DNA from: MWDV01 sp002070715
GTDB lineage: Bacteria > Verrucomicrobiota > Verrucomicrobiia > Limisphaerales > MWDV01
Direction: 5' to 3'
Length of the DNA stretch: 64,000 nucleotides
Assembly: GCA_035411585.1 (NCBI GenBank)
Contig: DAONTI010000003.1
Span: forward strand, 62,001-126,000
Both the position numbers and the translations under genes were made by a program. The notes below the pieces were generated by a model. It was not told the DNA's origin. It did not search any database and saw only the letters and a program-made list of their open reading frames with translations. Shown in pieces: positions 18,856 through 25,990 of the stretch (the first letter of the stretch is position 1; every line of letters begins with the position of its first letter).

Positions 18856-19413
18856 TCATGCTCGATCTCGTTCCATCAAAATTCCCCGCAAGGCTTTCTT
18901 TCCGTAATGCAGCCGGGATTTAACCGTCCCGACGCTGACGCCGGCGATGCGCGCAATTTCTTCCAATGGAAAATCCTCAAGGAAATGCAGCAACAACGCC
19001 GAACGCTGGGGCGCCGGCAGTTGCGCCAATGCCTGCATGAACTCCGCTGCTTCCTCCTCGCGAATAAGCAGCTCCCGCGGATTATCCATGTCGTCGGGCA
19101 ACGCCGCCAACTGCTCGTCGTCGGCCGGCAGCTCGCGGTCGCGTTGGCGCCAATGTTGGATGCATTTCTGGTGCGCGATGCCAAAGAGCCAGCTTCCGAA
19201 CCGGTCATCGTTGCGCAGTCCGCCGATGTGACGGACGGCAGCGATGAAAGTTTCCTGGACGATGTCCAAACTCGTCGCTTCGCTGCGGACCAATTCGAAA
19301 ACGTACGCATACAACGGCAATTCGTAACGCTGGAACAGAGTGTTCCACGCCTCCGGTTGCCCCATCCGGGCTACGGCCACCGGCAGTTGTTCGGATTCAG
19401 CCACTGCCAGCAT
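18856..19413 (-). CDS. ECF-type RNA polymerase sigma factor (module 1)
   Basis: A 185-residue sigma-70 family protein. Region 2 is seen in WNTLFQRYELPLYAYVFELVRSE, SLDIVQETFIAAVRHIGGL and FGSWLFGIAHQKCIQHWRQRDREL. Region 4 is QLPAPQRSALLLHFLEDFPLEEIARIAGVSVGTVKSRLHYGKKALR, with the helix-turn-helix that reads the -35 element. Length is usual for ECF factors. It begins the three-gene reverse-strand unit ending at 16511, with 84 bases to the next gene. No Shine-Dalgarno is evident before the ATG at 19413. The dispersed repeat B lies upstream, and the promoter it recognises was not identified. Confidence 0.92.
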   Translation of the reverse strand: MLAVAESEQLPVAVARMGQPEAWNTLFQRYELPLYAYVFELVRSEATSLDIVQETFIAAVRHIGGLRNDDRFGSWLFGIAHQKCIQHWRQRDRELPADDEQLAALPDDMDNPRELLIREEEAAEFMQALAQLPAPQRSALLLHFLEDFPLEEIARIAGVSVGTVKSRLHYGKKALRGILMERDRA

Positions 19414-19738
19414 TTACACTGGGAGGAATGCGCGAAGCGAGAAAAGGTTCAATCTGATGTTTGAGTTTTCAATGCGCGTGGTTTTCGATGGAAGCCGAAG
19501 ATCGGAACCGCAGGTGACACGGAATTGGGATGGAAGACTGAGCGCGACGGAATATACGAAGGGCGATTCCTGATGTACGAGGCTCCCGATTGCGGGCGGT
19601 GGTTTTGGGGAGCGCACCCGTCTCGGGTGCGGCAGTTGGCGTCCCACCAACTGCACCTGCCCCACACGCCCGCCCAAGACGATGCGATCAAAGAAGTCCA
19701 AACTCAAAAACCCACAAATCCCAATACCTCTCCTTCCT

Positions 19739-20263
19739 GAGCCCCGATAGGGGCGGCATCTTTGTAGAACCGGGCGCAAACAATTTCCCAGCTCCGTCAG
19801 GAGCGGCATCGTCCGGCATCACTACCAATCGCTACGCCCCTCCGAGACGTGGACACTTCCGAACCCTACCGAATGCTCCGGCGGAAAGCGGCCGAGGACG
19901 GTCGTACTCCAAGACGCTATGCGTTCACCCAAGCGCGACACCCAAGCGCCAGCTTTTGGACGGCGCCAGTCCTCTGGCGCGTCCGATCGGACAGGGGAGG
20001 CCGAGTGATCCCGATCCAATCCGCCGATGACACAGATTTCCCAGATTTTTCCCGCGCCGCATCGGCGTAAATCGGCGCCATCTGCGGAAGAAAGCGCTTA
20101 TGAGATGGCTTGGGCATTCGACATTTGCTTCGACGCAAGGAGATTCGATGCCGCCCCTACGGGGCTCAGGTTATGATGGCCTGCGTTGGCTACAAAGATG
20201 TCGCCCCTAGCGGGGCTCGGAATGTTCGTGGACACGGTTGCGACAAAGATGCCACGCCGCCGG
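19739..20263. repeat. Dispersed intergenic repeat, copy B
   Basis: The longer partner of the repeat at 15843-16320, in the same orientation, about 3.9 kb away, so the pair brackets ECF module 1. It contains small palindromic units such as GAGCCCCGATAGGGGCGGC and GATGTCGCCCCTAGCGGGGC, followed by CTTTGTAG/CTACAAAG landmarks in both orientations. The rest of 19414-20449 has no supported gene; the part from 19600 shows GCACCCGTCTCGGGTGC, another small hairpin of the same family. Confidence 0.85.
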
Positions 20264-20449
20264 TACTGCTTGAATAACGGCGAGTTTGACGGTTCTTCCT
20301 GTCGGCCGAGAGTTCGATGGTTGCGCATCACTACAAGAGGCACGCGTTCCACGGCGTTCCCACCTTTTGAGAAACAACCAGGTGCTGGGGTAAATTGTCT
20401 CTCCCGATTGATTCAGTTTCAACCGGCGTTCTCGGGCTGTGGGACAAAT

Positions 20450-22348
20450 TCAAAACAAGAGGCCGCCATCATTCCGCCCCGGCACGGGCCAAGGCCAATC
20501 CAGGATCGGTCCATCTTCCAAACGGCGGAATGTCCCGCCATCGTCCCGGCCGTTCTCGCCCACGCTGTAGAGCAAAAACCAACCATCATCGGTGGGGCGA
20601 TAGTGAAAAGGCTGCCCGCTCATTGGATCAGGCAATGGCTTGGGTAGAAACGCCGGAACGAGCGCATCCAGCGTTTCGGGATAGCGACCGTGAGCCAGAC
20701 GGTAGCGTTCCAGTCCGCAAACCGTGATGGCTAAATAGTTCATCGTCTGAAATCGCGCTACCCCGCTTTCGGCCCTGTACAAGGCTGGAAACAACATTTT
20801 AGCGAGAACATTAAACGGAGAGGCCGGAGCGGACCTCAACGCCTCAGCCTTTGGGCGACCTGGGTAATGTTTGTCGGTATCACCATTTGTCATAAGGCGA
20901 GCGGCAAAGCCGTTGGGAGGCACGGCGGAGTCAAGGCTGCGAAGAGCCGTCAGCCATTCAGTGTACATTTCAGTCAAGGCGACTTCATTTAGGCGTAGCA
21001 CCCCGAGCGGGAGAAGCAGCGCGGTGCGGCGGAGGCCGGTAGCGCTTTCACTCCCAAAGCCACGACCCGCAATGAGCTCGTCCGTTCCGGTGATGCCCAG
21101 CAGCCGTTCTCCTTCAAGAGCGCGGATTAATCCGGACCAAAAGTCCACGCGGCTGAGCTGGAATTGAAAAAACGCCAATTGCGCATCGGTCCAGCGATGG
21201 GTAATCAAGCCGTTCCACAAGGTATCTGTCGCAATCGCACTCTGAGCCATACGCACCAACTGTGAAATGAGCAACGGTTCATCTCGTAATAATTCCGCCA
21301 CGTTCAACGCGTTGGTCGCATCGGCGAAAGCCGCGTTCGGATCGCCCGCCGCCAGATGCGCAACACAACGCACCCTGAGATTTTGTTGAAAGGCCTTGAG
21401 CATCAAAAGATGTGCAGGGGTTGCAGCATCAAGCCCCAGGTCGAATCGGATGGGAAACTGCGACCGCGGACGGGCAGCGGCCGCGCAAACATCTGCCATC
21501 ACCGCATCGCTGGCTGCCAGACCGGTCAGTACGTCTTGCGCCGGATTGCCCGGGGGCGGCAACGTGAGTGACGCCCCCCAAGGCGGATGGTTCGGCTCGG
21601 GCGATTCAATCAGTTTCCGATAAGCAACCGCCCATGCCTCCACATCTTCGGGATGTTTGAGGAACCGCGCCAAACCGGATGGTCGCTCGGGTAAAAACAC
21701 AGGCGGCTGATACAGCGCTTCCTCCAGACGAGCAATGGCGTTGGTGGCTTCCGGACGCAGTTCGTTGCTGCCGGGCGTATAATCAAAGAACGGCGCAAAC
21801 ACTGGAGCCGCGGCGGCATTCTCGGACGCTGGAATCGCCGGCCCCAGCAATTCTGCGGACGTCAGCTTTTCACCCTGTGCCACCAAGCGCGCATACTCAC
21901 GGTGCCAGGCCCATTGCCCATAAAGATTGACGGCGGTGAGAACCATGACCGCCGGAGTCACAACGGCGAGCATGACATAATAAACGATGCCGACCAACCA
22001 GCGCAGCACGCGATAGCGGGTGGGTGGAAGGGCAACTGACTCATCCGGATTCGTCCGCAATCGCGCCACCCGTTGGTTCCAACACAGAGCGGTCAAGCCC
22101 GACATGACGAAACTCTGGCAACCGGCGAACAAACCGAACAGCCACATCATCCAGGGCAACGGCTGCCGAAACGCCAGCAACGAGATAATCAAACCCAATA
22201 AAACTCCGAATATTACCTTGATGCCCACCAAGGCGAGCCAGCGGACCAAGGACCAACGTTCGGTGATTACCGGCAGAGCGCGATGGCGCAGGCCAAGCCA
22301 CACCAACCGGTTATTGGCGAAGGCAAGCAGAAATCCGGGAAGCGACAT
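20450..22348 (-). CDS. Membrane protein with GspG-like C-terminal segment (module 2)
   Basis: A 632-residue paralogue of the protein at 16511-18328. Four N-terminal membrane segments are visible (LALVGIKVIFGVLLGLIISLLAF, MMWLFGLFAGCQSFVMSGL, WLVGIVYYVMLAVVTPAVMVL among them). The soluble part has DVLTGLAASDAVMADVCAAAAR, HLLMLKAFQQNLRVRCVAHLAAGD and LRDEPLLISQLVRMAQ, aligning with the module 1 protein. The end CGLERYRLAHGRYPETLDALVP ... YRPTDDGWFLLYSVGENGRDDGG again looks like the GspG C-terminal sheet. Function unknown. It is the last gene of a sigma / short membrane protein / large membrane protein unit. Confidence 0.75.
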   Translation of the reverse strand: MSLPGFLLAFANNRLVWLGLRHRALPVITERWSLVRWLALVGIKVIFGVLLGLIISLLAFRQPLPWMMWLFGLFAGCQSFVMSGLTALCWNQRVARLRTNPDESVALPPTRYRVLRWLVGIVYYVMLAVVTPAVMVLTAVNLYGQWAWHREYARLVAQGEKLTSAELLGPAIPASENAAAAPVFAPFFDYTPGSNELRPEATNAIARLEEALYQPPVFLPERPSGLARFLKHPEDVEAWAVAYRKLIESPEPNHPPWGASLTLPPPGNPAQDVLTGLAASDAVMADVCAAAARPRSQFPIRFDLGLDAATPAHLLMLKAFQQNLRVRCVAHLAAGDPNAAFADATNALNVAELLRDEPLLISQLVRMAQSAIATDTLWNGLITHRWTDAQLAFFQFQLSRVDFWSGLIRALEGERLLGITGTDELIAGRGFGSESATGLRRTALLLPLGVLRLNEVALTEMYTEWLTALRSLDSAVPPNGFAARLMTNGDTDKHYPGRPKAEALRSAPASPFNVLAKMLFPALYRAESGVARFQTMNYLAITVCGLERYRLAHGRYPETLDALVPAFLPKPLPDPMSGQPFHYRPTDDGWFLLYSVGENGRDDGGTFRRLEDGPILDWPWPVPGRNDGGLLF

Positions 22349-22360
22349 AACCTCCTTCTT

Positions 22361-22834
22361 TCATGAAGTGAACAAGTTGAACGGCAGCCAACCGCCAAGC
22401 GCGCCGAGGTTTATCTCGCGCCGTCGTTCACTACGCGGCCGGGCCGGTGCATCCGGTGGAACGTGAGCAGGTGCAGTTTGCGCCGGTGGGCGCAGCCCGG
22501 CAGGTGGTATCGTGGGATTAGGCGTATTAACCTCAAACGTCGCCAGTCCGCCCAGTTCAATCCTCGGCAATCGGACAAACGGGCTGGGTAACATCAAGTT
22601 GATCCCGACTAACACAATCCACAAGGCCGCCAGGGAGGCCCACGCGAGCGGAAACCGGGCGGAGAGCAAACGCCAACCAACGGCCCAATCCGCCTCCCTT
22701 TCAGCAGTGGACCGGGCGGCAACGCGAGGTCGGGCCGCTTCGGCAGCGGAAAGGATTTCGGCTCGCCAAGCAGCCGGGACTCGTCGTAGTGGCTGACGTG
22801 CCAAGCGGTTTTCGAATGTTTCCGGTTCGTTCAT
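22361..22834 (-). CDS. Short membrane protein beside ECF sigma factor, candidate anti-sigma (module 2)
   Basis: A 157-residue protein with a charged N-terminal half (RLARQPLRRVPAAWRAEILSAAEAARP), one membrane helix (LAWASLAALWIVLVGINLML) and a Pro/Ala-rich outer tail. The phrase ASLAALWIVLVGINL closely parallels ASLAAVWLLILTINL of the module 1 protein. Its ATG overlaps the stop of the sigma gene by four bases, so translation is probably coupled. The anti-sigma role is inferred from topology and position. Confidence 0.68.
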   Translation of the reverse strand: MNEPETFENRLARQPLRRVPAAWRAEILSAAEAARPRVAARSTAEREADWAVGWRLLSARFPLAWASLAALWIVLVGINLMLPSPFVRLPRIELGGLATFEVNTPNPTIPPAGLRPPAQTAPAHVPPDAPARPRSERRREINLGALGGWLPFNLFTS

Positions 22835-23349
22835 TTGATCTCGTCATAGAGCGGACGCAATTGGTCGCGCAATTTGTCTAACCCGTAGCGATAGCGGCTC
22901 GCCGCGGTATTGGGCGGAATCTCCAAAGCGCCGGCAATTTGTTCGAAGGTCAGCCCTTCCCACAATTTCAGATGCAGCACGGCCCGTTGGTCCGGTGGCA
23001 ACTCGTCCAAGGCCTGGTTCAAAGCCGTGCGGAATGCCTGCTCGTCCGGATCGTCGGCCGGCGCAAAAGCCGACACGCGCTCCAATTATTCTCCGAGTTG
23101 ATCGTGATATTTCCGACGGGTATCGCGGCGGCGGATCAGGTCAGTGGCAGCGTTGTGAGCGAGGCGGATCAGGAAAGAGCGAGGCTCGCGGACGTGCTGG
23201 AGCAACTCCGGTTGGCGCACCAGTTTGACGAAAACCTCCTGAAGCAGGTCGCGGGTGTCCGCTTCGTCACGCGTCAGGTTCAGCAGAAAAGCGAACAGAG
23301 CCTGGGCGTGCTCATCGTAAAGGCGTTCCAATTCGCGTGCGTCGGGCAT
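22831..23349 (-). pseudogene. ECF sigma factor interrupted by an in-frame TAA (module 2)
   Basis: From an ATG at 23349 the frame reads MPDARELERLYDEHAQALFAFLLNL, then DTRDLLQEVFVKLVRQPELL and SFLIRLAHNAATDLIRRRDTRRKYHDQLGE (region 2), and hits TAA at 23086-23088. The very next codons continue in the same frame with region 4: LDELPPDQRAVLHLKLWEGLTFEQIAGALEIPPNTAASRYRYGLDKLRDQL. A single base change would restore a normal 172-residue ECF factor. It is either a recent nonsense mutation, a sequencing error, or a split or read-through gene; the region 4 part could start at the TTG after the stop. The downstream gene overlaps by four bases. Confidence 0.85.
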
Positions 23350-23426
23350 CGTTCCGGGATTATGACGCCGCTCATGGGAAGATTTGTCTAGCGCAATTAG
23401 TCGGTGTGGCCCGCCCGACCGCACTC

Positions 23427-23873
23427 TCAGGGAGTCACCGCCGGAGCTGGTGGAGGCGGAACAGCTGGTGGCGGGGGTGGATTGCCGGTGAAAAGTTGTT
23501 TCACGGATTCGCGCAACAGCACCACCAAGGTAAACGCGCCCAACACCGTGCCGAACGGCATGAAAATACATTCCACCCCCGCCATTACCAGGCAGAAGGT
23601 GTAATGTTTGCGCTGGCTCAGAAAACGCCCGGAACAGATGATGGCGATGGCCAGGATCAATCCCAATACGATGGCCACCAAGCCAAACACGACAAAGAAC
23701 AGTCCCATGACGACGGGAGATGCATCACCGTCGCTGGACGAGCATGAGGCGAAGATCAGGCACAAACCCAGCCCCAGATACAGCGTGGGGATGAGCGCAA
23801 ATAACCCGGCTAGTCCACCCACGACGTAGTGAAAAATGGAGAGCAATTTCAACTGATCGGCGTCCGAGTTCAT
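23427..23873 (-). CDS. Membrane protein upstream of ECF module 2, unknown function
   Basis: A 148-residue protein with hydrophobic segments VVGGLAGLFALIPTLYLGLGLCLIF, VMGLFFVVFGLVAIVLGLILAIAIIC and CLVMAGVECIFMPFGTVLGAFTLVVLL, and a proline-rich C-terminal tail (GNPPPPPAVPPPPAPAVTP). The ATG at 23873 is chosen over an upstream one because it directly precedes SDADQLKLLSIFHYV. It reads in the same direction as the sigma module 77 bases further on, so co-transcription is possible. The family is common as a hypothetical membrane protein; no activity can be assigned. Confidence 0.7.
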   Translation of the reverse strand: MNSDADQLKLLSIFHYVVGGLAGLFALIPTLYLGLGLCLIFASCSSSDGDASPVVMGLFFVVFGLVAIVLGLILAIAIICSGRFLSQRKHYTFCLVMAGVECIFMPFGTVLGAFTLVVLLRESVKQLFTGNPPPPPAVPPPPAPAVTP

Positions 23874-24134
23874 GGCCATTCGCTTTCGTTGTGAAATTTG
23901 CGCCAAGCGTAACGGTTCCTTTGTCTGAACTCAAGCCCAGAGTTGCCCGGCCACTGGCACCGAAATGCTTGCACCCAACGGCACCACAATCCAACCCGGG
24001 AAAGGCGCGCGCCTGCGGATTGGTATCGGGTGGTGGGGCGGCCTGCCTCAACCTCCGCGCGACTTTGCCGGCGGGCAAACGTGAGGCGCCTTTGACCATT
24101 GGCAATTTCGGGGTCGTTTCTTATCTTCCGGCCC

Positions 24135-25412
24135 ATGAACATTTTGACGGAACTGGAATGGCGCGGGCTGATTGCCGATTGCACTGATGCGCCCACCTTA
24201 CGGCAACGGCCGCAGCCCATCACGCTTTACTGCGGCTTTGACCCGACCGCCGACAGCCTGCATGTCGGCCATTTGGTGCCGCTGCTGGCGTTGCGCCGGT
24301 TCCAGGAGCTGGGGCATCATCCCATCGCAGTGGCGGGCGGGGCCACCGGCGGCATTGGCGATCCTAGTTTCAAATCCGCCGAACGCCAGCTCCTCACCAA
24401 GGACCAAATCAAGGCCAACGTGGAAGCCGTCCGCCCGCAACTGGCCAAGCTGCTCGATTTCGAGACGCCGACCAATCCGGCGCGGCTGGTGGACAACGCC
24501 GATTGGACCGCCCACGTCACCTACCTCGATTTTCTGCGCGACATCGGCAAACATTTTTCCGTGAACCAGATGGTTGCCAAGGAGAGCGTTCGCGCCCGCA
24601 TGGAAGACCGCGAGGTCGGCATCAGCTACACCGAGTTCAGCTACATGCTGCTCCAATCATTTGATTTTTACGTGCTCTGCCGCGATTACGATTGCGAACT
24701 CCAGATCGGCGGCAGCGATCAGTGGGGCAACATCACCGCCGGCATTGATCTCGTCCGCAAAAAACTGGGCCGGGCCAGCTACGGCCTGACCCTCCCGCTC
24801 ATCACGAAGGCGGACGGCACCAAGTTCGGCAAGACCGAATCCGGCAGCGTCTGGCTGGATCCGGCCAAGACCAGCGTTTACCGGTTCTATCAATTCTGGA
24901 TCAACACCGATGACCGCGACGTGATCCGGTATCTGAAATTTTTCTCCTTCCTGAACCAGGAGGAAATCGGGGCCTTGGCGGAACAACACACGGCCAATCC
25001 GGGGGCCCGCGTCGCCCACCGCGCCCTGGCAAAAGCGGTGACGGATTTGATCCACGGCCCCGCGGCGACGGCGGAAGCCCAGCGGGCCAGCGAGATTTTG
25101 TTTGGCGGGTCGTTGGAGGGCATCGGCGAATCCACGTTCAACGAAATTGTCGGCGAAGTGCCCACGACGACCATCGAGAAAGCCAAACTCGCCGGGACGG
25201 GTTGGGCGCTCGTGGAGGTGCTTGTCCACGCCGGCTTGTGCCCGTCCAAGGGGCAGGCCCGAAAAGATATTGAAGGTGGCGGGGTGTATGTGAACAACCT
25301 CCGCGAAACCACTGCCCAACGGTTGATCACTCCGAACGATCTGCTTTTCGGCAAGCATCTGCTCCTCCGAAAAGGGAAGAAGAATTACGGGATTATCACG
25401 GCCCAATCGTAG
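24135..25412 (+). CDS. tyrS: Tyrosyl-tRNA synthetase
   Basis: Class I aminoacyl-tRNA synthetase that charges tRNA-Tyr in the cytoplasm. About 425 residues from the ATG at 24135. It has the HIGH-type motif in LHVGHLVPLLAL, then GGATGGIGDPSFKS, the tyrosine-pocket phrase YTEFSYMLLQSFDF, QIGGSDQWGNITAGIDL, and a KMSKS-equivalent KFGKTESG. The C-terminal S4-like RNA-binding domain is seen in LVHAGLCPSKGQARKDIEGGGVYVNN. Length and order match the E. coli type. It is convergent with tRNA-Tyr, whose 3' end lies 54 bases beyond the stop. Confidence 0.97.
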   Translation: MNILTELEWRGLIADCTDAPTLRQRPQPITLYCGFDPTADSLHVGHLVPLLALRRFQELGHHPIAVAGGATGGIGDPSFKSAERQLLTKDQIKANVEAVRPQLAKLLDFETPTNPARLVDNADWTAHVTYLDFLRDIGKHFSVNQMVAKESVRARMEDREVGISYTEFSYMLLQSFDFYVLCRDYDCELQIGGSDQWGNITAGIDLVRKKLGRASYGLTLPLITKADGTKFGKTESGSVWLDPAKTSVYRFYQFWINTDDRDVIRYLKFFSFLNQEEIGALAEQHTANPGARVAHRALAKAVTDLIHGPAATAEAQRASEILFGGSLEGIGESTFNEIVGEVPTTTIEKAKLAGTGWALVEVLVHAGLCPSKGQARKDIEGGGVYVNNLRETTAQRLITPNDLLFGKHLLLRKGKKNYGIITAQS

Positions 25413-25466
25413 CCGGCGAAGCCATCGGTCGAGAAGTTGGCGGCGGCGGGCGCGGCGGGGATGAAG

Positions 25467-25552
<86 letters not shown>

Positions 25553-25568
25553 ACTCGACTGGCGCGCA

Positions 25569-25598
25569 TAGTTAGCCATCCCGGCGGCGGTATGTCAA
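25569..25598 (-). promoter_or_regulatory. Promoter of tRNA-Tyr
   Basis: On the reverse strand a perfect -35 TTGACA (25593-25598) is followed after 18 bases by TAACTA(T) (25569-25574) as -10. Transcription would begin about 8-10 bases before the tRNA 5' end, as usual for stable RNA genes. The remaining bases to 25990 hold no supported gene. Confidence 0.65.
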
Positions 25599-25990
25599 AA
25601 CTCTTTGCACACCTTTTGCCGGCTGATTTTCCAGCCGGGAAACCGAGGGTTATGGACGGGATGCCGGTTGAAAAATGCACAACCGGGCGATGATCCCGGC
25701 AGCGCCGGAACGCCGGGTGAGAGACGGATTTCCCCGGCGGATTTGGTTTTCCACTCAACGCCAAGTGGATCGGCTCGTGTTCGCGCCGTTTGTACGCGCC
25801 CGGCAGCGCACGCATCCCACCATCCGGATCGTCCATCCTGAACCGGTGACTGCTTGGCATCCGGTTTCCCTGGATGACTGGCCTCGGAGCGCGGGATTGA
25901 CGCTTTTGCTTGCCGGCAGGGTCTGACTCTCGCACCTTTGGTTGGCCATCTGGGCCCGGATAATTCCTGAAGCCAGTCATTACGAGAGCC
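25599..25990. other. Intergenic, no supported gene
   Basis: About 390 bases between the tRNA-Tyr promoter and the secreted glycosidase-like gene. A forward frame at 25675-25926 is open but shows no motif and no start signal, so it is not called. Confidence 0.45.

Noticed and set aside
25675..25926. 83-codon forward frame between tRNA-Tyr and the glycosidase gene
   Set aside because: No recognised domain, no Shine-Dalgarno and no conserved neighbour; probably chance.
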